From Porphyromonadaceae bacterium COT-184 OH4590 (GTDB taxonomy: Bacteria; Bacteroidota; Bacteroidia; Bacteroidales; Paludibacteraceae), in assembly GCA_000768855.1 (NCBI GenBank), contig JRAN01000052.1, positions 62,001 through 126,000 on the forward strand: 64,000 bases of DNA. The letters run 5' to 3'. The translations under genes were made by a program, and so were the position numbers. Position 1 is the stretch's first letter. Every line of letters starts with the position of its first letter. Positions 8,607-17,754 of this stretch are shown here, in pieces. Under the pieces are notes generated by a model. It was not told where the DNA came from. It saw nothing but the letters and a program-made list of their open reading frames with translations, and ran no database searches.

Positions 8607-10220
8607 ATGAAAAAACTATTCATTTACAGTATATTTACGATTATTTCTCTTTCTCTGTTTTCGCAAGACAAATCCAATGATGGCAAGTACTATAATATTT
8701 TTCGTTCGTCCGATATTTACAATTCGGTATGGAGAGAGTTAGATATCAACTATGTCGATTCGCTTAACTACGAAAAGCTGAATGATGTCGCTATCAACAG
8801 CATGTTGCAACAACTCGACCCTTACACTATCTATATCCCTGAACAACAGGAAGAGAACCTACAGGCAATGACAACAGGTATGTACGGCGGTATAGGGGCG
8901 GTTATACAAAGATACAAAGACTATGTAGTAATATCCGAACCTAAATTCGGATTGCCTGCACAGAAAAACGGTATTTTAGCCGGCGATCAAATTATATCTA
9001 TCAACAACGAGAGCATGAAAGGGAAAAGTACTTCATATGTAAGTAACAAGTTGAAAGGGATACCCGGCACAGAAATAAAATTAAAATTACGAAGAAATGG
9101 AGAGAAAAAGCTGATAGAAAAAACTTTTTTGCGAGAAGTAATCCATATAAACTCCATTGATTATTATGGTATTTTGCAAGACAGCATCGGCTATATAGCT
9201 CTATCGGATTTTACCGACAAATCGTACAATGACTTCAAAACAGCATTGACAGAACTAAAAGACAAAGACATAAAAAAACTGGTTATCGACCTGCGCAATA
9301 ATGGCGGAGGATTGGTAAACGAGGCTGTAAACATCGCTTCTATGTTTTTACCACGCGGCACAACGGTTGTTTCAATGAAAGGCAAAAGTTCAAAAAATGA
9401 GAGAAAATACAAAACTCCTTTTGCTCCCATTATGCCTAACATTCCGATTGTAGTAATTATAAACGAAAATTCAGCTTCGGCATCCGAGATTATTGCAGGC
9501 GCCTTTCAGGATTTGGATAGAGCAACCATAGTGGGCGAACGAAGTTTTGGTAAAGGACTTGTACAGAGTATAAGGCAATTGCCCTATGGTGGTTATCTAA
9601 AAGTAACTACTGCCAAATATTACCTCCCCTCAGGGAGATGCATTCAATCAGTTGATTACGAAAATAATATCAGAGGCGAACGTCCCAAAACAATTCCCGA
9701 CAGCCTTACCAACAAATTTAAAACTCAACAGGGACGTACAGTCAGAGATAAGAGCGGTATTACACCGGACATTTTTGTTGAAGAAAAAAAAGGCAATTAT
9801 ATCTCATACTATCTATTTGTCGACAATATAATATTTGATTTTGCCACAAAATACTATTATTCGCACGAACGTATACCTTCTCCCGGTACATTTAAGCTTA
9901 CAGATGAGGAGTATAGTGATTTTATAGCTTTTGTAAAAAGCAAAAATTTCACATACAAACTCGAAAGTGAAAAAATGCTTACACAATTGCAAAAAATGGT
10001 AGAAACAGAAGGGTATATAGGCAAAACCGACTCAATTTTCAAACAGCTTACTCCTTTATTAAAAGCTGATGTAGAGAGAGATTTGCGAGATTTTCGCAAA
10101 GATATACAATACCTAATAGAGGCAGAGATAGTCAAACGATATTACTATCAAAAAGGGTATTCCGAATTCATTCTTCGTTACGACGAATGGGTAAGTAAAG
10201 CTTTGGAGGCTTTTAAATAA
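8607..10220 (+). CDS. C-terminal processing peptidase, S41 family, PDZ-containing
   Basis: This 537-aa exported serine protease cleaves substrates at their C-termini in the periplasm. A signal peptide covers residues 1-20 (SLSLFSQ). A short helical region (LDPYTIYIPEQQ) precedes a PDZ domain at about 88-165 (GMYGGIGAVI; GILAGDQIISINNESM). The S41 domain covers about 185-370: DLRNNGGGLVNEAV, then NENSASASE (288-294) with the nucleophile serine, and GERSFGKGLVQS with general-base Lys316. The C-terminal 150 residues are a helical extension common in Bacteroidota CtpA proteins. I start at ATG 8607 because it gives the signal peptide. It acts in envelope protein turnover; substrates are unknown. 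Confidence 0.93.
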   Translation: MKKLFIYSIFTIISLSLFSQDKSNDGKYYNIFRSSDIYNSVWRELDINYVDSLNYEKLNDVAINSMLQQLDPYTIYIPEQQEENLQAMTTGMYGGIGAVIQRYKDYVVISEPKFGLPAQKNGILAGDQIISINNESMKGKSTSYVSNKLKGIPGTEIKLKLRRNGEKKLIEKTFLREVIHINSIDYYGILQDSIGYIALSDFTDKSYNDFKTALTELKDKDIKKLVIDLRNNGGGLVNEAVNIASMFLPRGTTVVSMKGKSSKNERKYKTPFAPIMPNIPIVVIINENSASASEIIAGAFQDLDRATIVGERSFGKGLVQSIRQLPYGGYLKVTTAKYYLPSGRCIQSVDYENNIRGERPKTIPDSLTNKFKTQQGRTVRDKSGITPDIFVEEKKGNYISYYLFVDNIIFDFATKYYYSHERIPSPGTFKLTDEEYSDFIAFVKSKNFTYKLESEKMLTQLQKMVETEGYIGKTDSIFKQLTPLLKADVERDLRDFRKDIQYLIEAEIVKRYYYQKGYSEFILRYDEWVSKALEAFK

Positions 10221-10283
10221 ATAAACACACAAAATATATAGTTTATCCGCTTACTTGTAGTTGGTAGAGACTAGTTAATTCTG

Positions 10284-10315
10284 TTTTGTCAGTTATATAA
10301 AAAAGATTAATTTTG
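10284..10315 (+). promoter_or_regulatory. Promoter of kamE (-33 and -7 both present)
   Basis: TTTTG (10284-10288) and TAATTTTG (10308-10315) are separated by 19 bases, the canonical Bacteroidota arrangement. The predicted transcript start is about 90 bases before the kamE ATG. No cobalamin riboswitch-like structure was recognised in that leader. Confidence 0.72.
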
Positions 10316-10411
10316 CAGTTTTATCTTGGGGCATTACACCAACATTATCTTATATATTAGAGACCAATAGATTATACGACAAAAGAGTAAATAAAAAATT
10401 GAATTAAAAAT

Positions 10412-11200
10412 ATGAGTGGCGGATTATATTCAATGGAGGGAAAAGATTTTGACAAAACCCTCGATCTCACAAAGATTAAACCATACGGCGATACAATGAA
10501 CGATGGTAAGACTCAATTGAGTTTTACGCTTCCTGTAGTGTGTGGAGACGAAGCTGTTGAAGCAGCTAAACAGTTGATAAAAAAAATGGGATTTGAAAAT
10601 CCTCAAGTAGTGTTTTATAAAGAACTTACCGAGGGTTTTACTTTTTTCAACTGCTATGGCAGCTGTACACACAACGTAGATTATACCTCTATCCATGTAC
10701 CAAAAGTGGAAAGCAACGTTATGGATATGACAGAATGTGATGAGTACATCAAAGAACATATCGGGCGTAAAATAACAGTATTAGGGGCATCTACCGGAAC
10801 AGACGCTCATACCGTAGGTATTGATGCTATTATGAATATGAAGGGTTACGCCGGACACTATGGTCTCGAACGTTACGATATGATAGAGGCTATAAATATG
10901 GGTAGTCAAGTCGAAAACGAAGATTTTATAGCCAAAGCATTGGAAATAAAGGCTGACGCACTTCTTGTGTCGCAGACTGTTACACAAAAAGACGTGCATA
11001 TCCATAATTTGGTAAATCTTGTAGAACTTCTCGAAGCAGAGGGGCTAAGACACAAGATTATTCTTATTTGCGGAGGTCCGCGTATCACTCACGAATTAGC
11101 CAAAGAGTTGGGATACGATGCCGGATTTGGGGCTAATACGTATGCGGACGATGTAGCATCATACATTGCACAAGAGCTCGACAGAAGACTAAATTCTTAA
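10412..11200 (+). CDS. kamE: Lysine 5,6-aminomutase beta subunit (B12- and PLP-binding)
   Basis: This is the 262-aa beta subunit of adenosylcobalamin- and PLP-dependent lysine 5,6-aminomutase, which moves the terminal amino group of D-lysine or beta-lysine during lysine fermentation. An N-terminal dimerisation region (about 1-115) is followed by a Rossmann B12-binding domain. The DxHxxG motif is D131-A-H133-T-V-G136 in GTDAHTVGIDAIMN, where His133 is the cobalt ligand. Lys144 (MNMKGY) is at the same number as the PLP Schiff-base lysine of the Clostridium sticklandii subunit. GGPRITHELAKELGYDAGFG ends the B12 domain. The length is standard. The alpha subunit gene kamD, normally just upstream, is missing here, and the gene has its own promoter and terminator. 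Confidence 0.9.
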   Translation: MSGGLYSMEGKDFDKTLDLTKIKPYGDTMNDGKTQLSFTLPVVCGDEAVEAAKQLIKKMGFENPQVVFYKELTEGFTFFNCYGSCTHNVDYTSIHVPKVESNVMDMTECDEYIKEHIGRKITVLGASTGTDAHTVGIDAIMNMKGYAGHYGLERYDMIEAINMGSQVENEDFIAKALEIKADALLVSQTVTQKDVHIHNLVNLVELLEAEGLRHKIILICGGPRITHELAKELGYDAGFGANTYADDVASYIAQELDRRLNS

Positions 11201-11228
11201 GATTATGCACAACACATATTAGATACAC

Positions 11229-11260
11229 AAAAAGGGAATATATATTCCCTTTTTTATTTT
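11229..11260. terminator. Bidirectional terminator between kamE and the convergent gene
   Basis: AAAAAGGGAATA (11229-11240) and TATTCCCTTTTT (11243-11254) form a near-perfect palindrome with flanking A and T tracts, so it can terminate transcription in both directions. Confidence 0.85.
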
Positions 11261-11295
11261 GCTCAAATTTGATAGAGTATAATTTATATACAACT

Positions 11296-12477
11296 CTATC
11301 GTCTGTTTTTATATCTTAGAACTTTTAGAGCGTTGTATTTAAGCACATTTTCTAAACCTCCCACTATAAATTGAACTGTTATGGGATTGCCTGTAAAGTT
11401 GATTACTTTGTTCAATGAATAATCGACAATATTATACTTAGCTCTTAGTCCGAGATAAAAACTATTTTTTATATAATATCTATAGCCTAACCCAAAATTA
11501 ATATTGTATGTATATGTTGAAGCAGACTTGAGGTTTCTATATTTATCTTCATTCAACACATCAAAGCCATCAAAAGCAACTCCTCCTGTCAGTTGAATTT
11601 CGTGTCCATTTTTAGCATAAATATCTCTGCCCACTTCCAACCCTATATATCCACTAAAAAAATGATTTGTTAACTCTACAAAGTCATCTAATTTGGAACG
11701 TCTTCCATAATAATAATTGGCTGAGTTTAGAAATCTAATTGTCAAAGTGAGGTCATAGTTCATCTTTTTATGTTTTAACCCAAGCTGAAAACCTAATTCC
11801 GGGTGAACACCTAAAAGACTTAACCGACCGGTAGGAATCCATATTCCTGTAATCCAAGACATATGTCCTTCGACCATATTCAAATACTCGTTTACTACTT
11901 TTTTATATTGTATCGCCAAAGAGGAGTTCGAATAGGGCTTTGTCTGAAGTTTTTCAAATATACTATCGTTATTCTCACTATAAAACTCTGCCAAGAGATA
12001 CTCTGTCTGCCCGGGTTGGTATTGATTAATCAGGCTATTTGCCAAATATTGTGTGTATCTATCAAAACCTTTACCTATAGGCACAAAACCGTAATAAGAG
12101 TTGTTATCTTCGTATTGATAGTAATTAGAAGTCTTTATTACATTAATTCTATTTTTATAATTAAATATATTAGAGAGCATGACTTCATCTACCGACCATT
12201 CTTTAAAGCTATTTTCTTTTAAAGCCAATAATATTTTTGCTCTGTATATAGGTTCTCTCATGCCACATTTACTCTCCCAATATTCCAAAAGTAGTCTTGC
12301 GGAGTCAAGTTCGTTTTGTTGCATATATTTTACAAAATATAGTCCACTACTACTGGCTATATCCGAGCAAGTCAATTGCCTTTTTACAGACATTATATCA
12401 TCAAAGTTTTGTCCCAATATCAATCCATTAACAAAAGAAACACATAATATTGTCAGTACTATTTTTTTTACACACAT
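11296..12477 (-). CDS. Exported protein with probable C-terminal outer-membrane beta-barrel; unknown function
   Basis: I do not recognise this 393-aa protein. Residues 1-23 are a signal peptide (ILCVSFVNGLILGQ). Residues 24-200 look helical and TPR-like (ELDSARLLLEYWESK; YLANSLINQYQPGQTEYLLAEFY). From about residue 210 there are alternating aromatic/hydrophobic strands typical of a small outer-membrane barrel (SWITGIWIPTGRLSLLGVHP, LGFQLGLKHKKMNYDLTLTI, TYNINFGLGYRYYIK, YLGLRAKYNIVDYSL). The C-terminus (LRYKNRR) lacks the usual final aromatic. No -7 box is seen before it and it stands alone between terminators. It could report envelope state or anchor something; nothing supports a specific role. 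Confidence 0.75.
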   Translation of the reverse strand: MCVKKIVLTILCVSFVNGLILGQNFDDIMSVKRQLTCSDIASSSGLYFVKYMQQNELDSARLLLEYWESKCGMREPIYRAKILLALKENSFKEWSVDEVMLSNIFNYKNRINVIKTSNYYQYEDNNSYYGFVPIGKGFDRYTQYLANSLINQYQPGQTEYLLAEFYSENNDSIFEKLQTKPYSNSSLAIQYKKVVNEYLNMVEGHMSWITGIWIPTGRLSLLGVHPELGFQLGLKHKKMNYDLTLTIRFLNSANYYYGRRSKLDDFVELTNHFFSGYIGLEVGRDIYAKNGHEIQLTGGVAFDGFDVLNEDKYRNLKSASTYTYNINFGLGYRYYIKNSFYLGLRAKYNIVDYSLNKVINFTGNPITVQFIVGGLENVLKYNALKVLRYKNRR

Positions 12478-12512
12478 CTATTCTTTCTGAAAACATTAAA
12501 AAATATACGATA

Positions 12513-12550
12513 AAAAAGAGACCTGTCATTATTTGAAAAAATCTCTTTTT
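12513..12550 (-). terminator. Terminator of the thiolase-reductase operon
   Basis: AAAAAGAGA (12513-12521) pairs with TCTCTTTTT (12542-12550) around a 20-base loop, followed on the minus strand by a T tract. It lies 21 bases after the reductase stop. Confidence 0.7.
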
Positions 12551-12570
12551 ATAATAAACTAAATTATATA

Positions 12571-13314
12571 TCAAATAGTAATACCACCATCGACACTAAT
12601 AACAGTACCATTGATATAGGCAGCATCATCCGATGCCAAAAATGCGTATGTCGCAGCTATCTCCTCAGGTAGTCCGAGACGACGTACAGGCACCTTATCT
12701 TCCATCGACTTAAGCACTTCGGCAGGCATCTTCTTTACCATTTCGGTAAGGATAAAACCGGGTGCCACGGCGTTAACCGTTACACCTTTTTTGCCAAGCT
12801 CTTTTGCCATAGTTTTGGTCATACCCACAAGTCCAGCTTTGGTAGCAGCATAGTTGGTCTGTCCAAAATTACCGTACAGGGCTACCACCGACGAAGCATT
12901 GATGATACGTCCCCAATTCTGCTCTACCATAATATCGGCAGCACATTTGGCACAGTTGAAAACGCCCGTAAGATTAACGTCTATCACCTGTTGCCAAAGG
13001 TCGGGAGTCATCTTTTTTAGTGTTGCGTCACGAGTGATACCGGCGTTGTTGATAAGCACATCGTATCTACCAAACTGCTCTACAACCTGCTGCGAAGCTC
13101 TTTCGACCTCCACAAATTTCGAGGTATTGACCTTTATGAAAGTAGCCTCCACACCCAAGGCCTTTATTTCGGCTATTGTTTCGGCTCCTTTTGCCTCGTT
13201 CAAATCCCATACCACAACCTTTGCTCCCTCTTGTGCAAAACGCAGTGCTGTTGCTTTGCCGATACCATCGGCTCCACCTGTTACTACTACTACCTTATCT
13301 TTTAGTCCTTTCAT
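12571..13314 (-). CDS. SDR-family 3-oxoacyl reductase (acetoacetyl-CoA reductase or FabG-like)
   Basis: This 247-aa short-chain dehydrogenase should reduce 3-oxoacyl thioesters with NAD(P)H. The cofactor motif TGGADGIG is at 12-19, NNAG at 89-92, and the catalytic set is Ser141/142 (INASSVV), Tyr155 and Lys159 (YAATK). The C-terminus ISVDGGITI is typical of FabG/PhaB. It lies 20 bases after the thiolase gene. That pairing (as in phaA-phaB) favours acetoacetyl-CoA as substrate over acyl-ACP; this is inference. I start at MKGLKDKVV; a longer frame reaching into the thiolase gene is unconserved. Confidence 0.88.
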   Translation of the reverse strand: MKGLKDKVVVVTGGADGIGKATALRFAQEGAKVVVWDLNEAKGAETIAEIKALGVEATFIKVNTSKFVEVERASQQVVEQFGRYDVLINNAGITRDATLKKMTPDLWQQVIDVNLTGVFNCAKCAADIMVEQNWGRIINASSVVALYGNFGQTNYAATKAGLVGMTKTMAKELGKKGVTVNAVAPGFILTEMVKKMPAEVLKSMEDKVPVRRLGLPEEIAATYAFLASDDAAYINGTVISVDGGITI

Positions 13315-13334
13315 CTTTTTATTGTTTTTAGGTG

Positions 13335-14522
13335 TTAAAACATATTTTCTATTATAATCGCTGTGCCTTGTCCCCCCCCGATACATAATGTTGCCAAGCC
13401 GTTTTTGACATTGCGACGACGCATTTCATATATAAGCGAAGTAAGGATTCGAGCTCCCGATGCACCTATGGGGTGTCCCAGAGCGATGGCTCCGCCATTT
13501 ACATTCACTATTTCGGGGTTGAGCTTGAGGTCGCGTACTACAGCTATACTCTGTGAAGCAAACGCCTCGTTAGCCTCGATAAGTTCGAGTTCTTCAACCT
13601 TCATACCTGCCATTTTAAGAGCTTTTTCGGTAGCATACACAGGTCCATAGCCCATTATCTGTGGGTCTAAACCTGCTGTGCCGTATGCTTTGATACGTGC
13701 AAGCGGTTTAACGCCTAAATACTCGGCTTTCTCTGCCGACATAACCACCAAAAAAGCAGCTCCGTCGTTGATACCCGATGCATTGCCGGCTGTAACAGTA
13801 CCATCTTTTTTGAATGCAGGACGAAGCTTAGCTAACGCATCGAGAGTGGTGCCGGCACGCGGGAACTCGTCTGTATCGAATATCTTGGGGTCGCCTTTTT
13901 TTTGAGGAATAACAACAGGTACAATCTCGTCTTTAAACCTACCTGCTTTCTGAGCCGCTTCACAACGTTGCTGACTTGCAAGAGCAAATTGGTCTTGCTC
14001 CTCACGTGTGATGTTCCAACGTTCGGCAATATTTTCAGCTGTCATGCCCATATGCACATGCGAAAAAGCTTCTGTAAGCCCGTCTTTTATCATCGAATCG
14101 ACAATCTGTCCATCGCCCATACGATACCCATTACGAGCATTGGGCAATAAATAAGGTGCATTGGTCATACTTTCGGTACCACCGCAAAGCACCACGTCTG
14201 CATCGCCTGCTTTTATCATCTGAGCAGCAAGCGAAACACTACGCAAGCCCGAACCACAAACAATATTTATCGAAAAAGCGGGTCTCTCCACAGGGATACC
14301 TGCGTGAACAGCTACCTGACGAATAACGTTTTGTCCGAGACCAGCCCCAAGTACATTACCTGCTACCACTTCGTCGATTTGGTCGGGCGTGATACCCGCA
14401 CGGCTGATTGCCTCTTTTGCCGCTATTACACCGATTTCGACCGCTGACATACCTGCCAACGAACCGTTGAAACTGCCTATGGGCGTACGTGCCGCCGAAA
14501 CTATTACAACTTCTTTACTCAT
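13335..14522 (-). CDS. Acetyl-CoA C-acetyltransferase (thiolase II)
   Basis: This 395-aa enzyme interconverts two acetyl-CoA and acetoacetyl-CoA. The catalytic residues are Cys89 ([10 protein letters not shown]), His350 ([12 protein letters not shown]) and Cys380 ([10 protein letters not shown]). [26 protein letters not shown] and [13 protein letters not shown] are also thiolase signatures. The length and single-domain layout fit the biosynthetic, tetrameric type. It is the first gene of a two-gene operon with the reductase and has a -7 box at 14609-14616. In a lysine or butyrate fermenter it would split or form acetoacetyl-CoA; kamE 2.1 kb away makes a lysine link possible but not shown. Confidence 0.94.
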   Translation of the reverse strand: MSKEVVIVSAARTPIGSFNGSLAGMSAVEIGVIAAKEAISRAGITPDQIDEVVAGNVLGAGLGQNVIRQVAVHAGIPVERPAFSINIVCGSGLRSVSLAAQMIKAGDADVVLCGGTESMTNAPYLLPNARNGYRMGDGQIVDSMIKDGLTEAFSHVHMGMTAENIAERWNITREEQDQFALASQQRCEAAQKAGRFKDEIVPVVIPQKKGDPKIFDTDEFPRAGTTLDALAKLRPAFKKDGTVTAGNASGINDGAAFLVVMSAEKAEYLGVKPLARIKAYGTAGLDPQIMGYGPVYATEKALKMAGMKVEELELIEANEAFASQSIAVVRDLKLNPEIVNVNGGAIALGHPIGASGARILTSLIYEMRRRNVKNGLATLCIGGGQGTAIIIENMF

Positions 14523-14829
14523 AATATTATAATGATTTTATTTTAAAATTGATACTCTGATATATATATATTGCAATGTTGTATGCGTTCAAAACGAAAA
14601 CGCACCTGCAAAGTTAATATTTTTTTGCTTGACAATTCTTTATTGTGAATTTTATTATATCTCTGCTGTATTAATAATTTTAAACATCTTGTAAGTGAAG
14701 CTATTTTATTGATATTAGATATTACTTTTCCGAACCCATTTATTTACAATATCGTAAAAAAAGATATGCCTTGCGACACATCCTTTACAACAATTAAATT
14801 ATTCAACATTTAGGTCAATCAGTAATGGG
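14523..14829. other. Intergenic region, thiolase to recQ
   Basis: This 307-base AT-rich spacer contains the thiolase -7 box TAACTTTG on the minus strand (14609-14616), 87 bases before the gene. A TTG lies 16 bases upstream of the box, shorter than normal. In the remaining 14640-14829 I see no ORF, RNA fold or repeat. Confidence 0.5.
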
Positions 14830-17010
14830 TTAATTACCTACTTCCGACAAAAACTTAATTCTGACAAGCCTTACCTCCTCGCGAGAGTAATCGTTCTCTC
14901 CAAGATAGTCTATAGCAGCATCTATATTGTCTGTTTCTGCCTTATTTTTAAAATAGTCAAAAGCCTCCTCTATCATCTCTGCGTCCATTACCTCTTCGAG
15001 GAAATAGTCGATATTTATCTTCGTGCCCGAAAACACAATAGCATCTATCTCATTGAGCAATTCGGGAAACTCTATGCCCTTTGATATTGCCAAGTCATCG
15101 AGAGCCACTTTGCGGTCGATAGCCTGAATGATTTCAAGTTTCAATTTCGATTTGTTGGCAACAGTTTTTATTCTAAGGTCTTCGGGACGTATTATATCAT
15201 TCTCTTTTACATAACGAGCTATAACATCAATAAACTCCTGTCCGAAATTTTTGGCTTTACCTGCACCTACACCCGGCACATTCTGCAATTCGTCCAAAGT
15301 AATAGGATATGTGGTACACATAGCCTCCAACGATGGGTCTTGAAATATGGCAAATGGAGGCAGATTGAGTTTTTTAGAATATTTTTTTCTTAAATCTTTT
15401 AATATAGAAAAAAGTTCTGCATCCAAAGCAGACGAACCTCCTCCGCCTTTTGCAATAACATCTACATCTACATCTTCGTTGAACTCTTCGTCTTGAGCCA
15501 CCATAAACTCTCGAGGATGCTTCAAAAACTCCTTACCTTGCTTCGTTATCTTCAATATACCATAGTTTTCTATCTTTTTGGTAATATATCCATCTATTAT
15601 AGCTTGACGAATTACCGGTTGTAACAATTTTATTTCATCGTTATTTACGGAATTAAACAACTCCAATTCATCGAAATGATAAGCATCTGTCTCAACATTC
15701 TCTTTTCCTGTAAGAATATCAATGATGACCTCTGCTTTGAACTTACCTCCAAGGGTAGATATCAACTCTAAAACTGCACATAATAAATCTTTTGCGTCTG
15801 TCATATTTGGGGGGTGTAAACAATTATCACAATTACAACAATTATCTATAGTATACTCTTCGCCAAAATAGTGTAGGAGCATCTTGCGTCGGCAAATCGA
15901 ACTCTCCGCATAAGAAGCCGCCTCCAACAGCAACTGTTTGCCTATCTCTTGCTCCGAAATAGGCTTGCCTTGCATAAACTTCTCCAATTTCTGCAAATCT
16001 TTTCTATTGTAGAATAATATGCAATTGCCCTCGCCTCCGTCTCTACCAGCTCTACCAGTCTCTTGATAATATCCTTCAAGACTTTTCGGAATATCATTAT
16101 GGATAACATAGCGAACATCGGGCTTGTCGATACCCATACCAAAGGCAATGGTAGCCACGATAACATCGCATTTTTCCATCAAAAAGAAATCCTGATTTTG
16201 ACTTCTTACTGCAGCGTCCAGCCCCGCGTGATAAGGCAAAGCAGATATACCGTTGACACACAACGACTCTGCCAACTCCTCCACTCTTTTGCGACTAAGG
16301 CAATACACTATACCCGATTTGGAGCCTTGACTTTTGATATATTTAATAATATCTTTTTCAACATTCTGCGTCTTCATCCTCACCTCATAATATAGATTTT
16401 CTCTATTAAATGATGACTTAAAGACAGTAGCATTATTCATATCAAGTGTTTTCTGAATATCTTGCTGAACTTTTGGTGTAGCCGTTGCTGTGAGGGCGAT
16501 AATAGGAGCTTGTCCTATACGATTGATTATCTGCCTAATACGTCTATACTCCGGACGAAAGTCATGTCCCCATTCTGATATACAATGAGCCTCATCAATA
16601 GCATAAAAAGATATTTTTATCTTCTGTAAAAACTCTACATTCTCATCTTTTGTAAGCGATTCGGGAGCTACATAAAGTAGCTTGGTTTTGCCTGCCAAAA
16701 CATCTTTTTTTACTTCTTCTATTTGGTCTTTTTTCAAAGATGAATTCAGAAAATGGGCAATAGAGGCAAACTCCGAAAAGGTACGGATAGCATCTACCTG
16801 ATTTTTCATAAGAGCTATAAGAGGCGAAATCACAATAGCCACCCCATCTAACAACTGTGCCGGAAGTTGATAGCATAGCGACTTGCCACCACCTGTTGGC
16901 ATAAGTACAAAAGTATCTTTGCCCGCAAGCACGTTATTGATGATAGCCTCCTGATTGCCTTTGAAGGTATCAAACCCAAATTTCTTTTTTAACTCCTCCG
17001 ATAAAATCAA
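14830..17010 (-). CDS. recQ: ATP-dependent DNA helicase RecQ
   Basis: This 726-aa 3'-5' helicase acts in recombination and fork repair. Walker A TGGGKS is at 39-44 and DEAH at 139-142, followed by the aromatic-rich loop (HDFRPEYRRI). The second RecA domain includes GYYQETGRAGRDGGEG. A zinc region (CRRKML through CNCDNCLHPP) follows near 375-405, then the RQC winged helix and an HRDC domain (about 530-610), with about 110 extra C-terminal residues seen in Bacteroidota RecQ. The start must be TTG at 17010: a stop lies five codons upstream and no ATG is available before the conserved KKFGFDTFKGNQE. Confidence 0.96.
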   Translation of the reverse strand: MILSEELKKKFGFDTFKGNQEAIINNVLAGKDTFVLMPTGGGKSLCYQLPAQLLDGVAIVISPLIALMKNQVDAIRTFSEFASIAHFLNSSLKKDQIEEVKKDVLAGKTKLLYVAPESLTKDENVEFLQKIKISFYAIDEAHCISEWGHDFRPEYRRIRQIINRIGQAPIIALTATATPKVQQDIQKTLDMNNATVFKSSFNRENLYYEVRMKTQNVEKDIIKYIKSQGSKSGIVYCLSRKRVEELAESLCVNGISALPYHAGLDAAVRSQNQDFFLMEKCDVIVATIAFGMGIDKPDVRYVIHNDIPKSLEGYYQETGRAGRDGGEGNCILFYNRKDLQKLEKFMQGKPISEQEIGKQLLLEAASYAESSICRRKMLLHYFGEEYTIDNCCNCDNCLHPPNMTDAKDLLCAVLELISTLGGKFKAEVIIDILTGKENVETDAYHFDELELFNSVNNDEIKLLQPVIRQAIIDGYITKKIENYGILKITKQGKEFLKHPREFMVAQDEEFNEDVDVDVIAKGGGGSSALDAELFSILKDLRKKYSKKLNLPPFAIFQDPSLEAMCTTYPITLDELQNVPGVGAGKAKNFGQEFIDVIARYVKENDIIRPEDLRIKTVANKSKLKLEIIQAIDRKVALDDLAISKGIEFPELLNEIDAIVFSGTKINIDYFLEEVMDAEMIEEAFDYFKNKAETDNIDAAIDYLGENDYSREEVRLVRIKFLSEVGN

Positions 17011-17075
17011 TTTTAATAAAAGTATTTAATAGTTACTAACTTGATATTTCCTAAAATTTTTCTAAAAACTTTGTG

Positions 17076-17109
17076 CAAATGTACTACATTTTTATTTTCA
17101 TAAAGCAAA
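17076..17109 (-). promoter_or_regulatory. Putative promoter of recQ
   Basis: On the minus strand TACATTTG (17076-17083) matches the -7 box, and TTTG (17106-17109) lies 22 bases upstream. It sits 65 bases before the TTG start of recQ. Confidence 0.55.
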
Positions 17110-17160
17110 TTTATAAATAAAATTTCGTTTACAACCAAAAAATGAAAAATATATTCGCTA

Positions 17161-17655
17161 TTATTTAGTTTTAAATGCAAAATGCTTTTGTGCAAAAAAA
17201 CTAAAAGCCGTTGTAATCAAAGTATTCAACATTTGCGAAGGAGTGGGATAGATACCCAAAATTTCGACAAAAAGCTTTAATCCCCAGTAATTTACCAATA
17301 CACAAGCAGTTACCACACTTAAATAACGTGGCACTTGCACTCGTTTTTTCAACGAAGAGGTCGAAAAACTCACATAGCGATTCAACCAAAATCCGCTAAC
17401 AAAAGTAATTGCAAACTGTATAAAAAACGCTGCTATATGAGGCTTAAAAACAATAATACCCAAATCGAGATTCTCTTTTTGCAACACAAAATTGTACAAA
17501 AACCAATATAAAATCCAGCTAAACAAAGTGTTGGTTGCACCACATACTCCATAAATAAAAAACTGTTCGGAACACAATCTTTTAAATGGCGGATAAAATA
17601 TGATGACAAATTGCCTCACTCGCTCGGCAATTCTATAATTAATCGAATTATGCAT
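17161..17655 (-). CDS. GtrA family membrane protein
   Basis: This 164-aa, four-helix membrane protein belongs to the GtrA/DPMS1-like family, thought to help translocate or handle polyprenol-linked sugars for surface glycan modification. Hydrophobic segments lie near residues 34-54 (YGVCGATNTLFSWILYWFLY), 72-92, 112-132 and 140-158. FWLNRYVSF and AQKHFAFKTK are the family's conserved loop and C-terminal motifs. Family members often sit beside glycosyltransferases, but none is adjacent here. The gene is alone, with TAATTTTG at 17692-17699 as a likely -7 box. Confidence 0.85.
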   Translation of the reverse strand: MHNSINYRIAERVRQFVIIFYPPFKRLCSEQFFIYGVCGATNTLFSWILYWFLYNFVLQKENLDLGIIVFKPHIAAFFIQFAITFVSGFWLNRYVSFSTSSLKKRVQVPRYLSVVTACVLVNYWGLKLFVEILGIYPTPSQMLNTLITTAFSFFAQKHFAFKTK

Positions 17656-17691
17656 AAATATTGTCTTTACCTCTATTTGAAATTAATTTAG

Positions 17692-17699
17692 CAAAATTA
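17692..17699 (-). promoter_or_regulatory. -7 box upstream of the GtrA gene
   Basis: TAATTTTG on the minus strand fits TAnnTTTG, 36 bases before the ATG. No -33 TTTG at 19-22 bases. Confidence 0.45.
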
Positions 17700-17754
17700 G
17701 CACAATTTTTTCAATTGTGTTCTTATACAACAAATAGATATAATCAACTGTATA

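Noticed and set aside
10412-11200. kamE as a methionine synthase or corrinoid-protein B12 module
   Set aside because: The N-terminal dimerisation region and Lys144 match the aminomutase beta subunit, and corrinoid proteins lack them.
13315-13386. Longer frame for the SDR gene reaching into the thiolase gene
   Set aside because: The extra 24 residues are not SDR-like and overlap the thiolase C-terminal codons; MKGLKDKVV at 13314 is the natural start.
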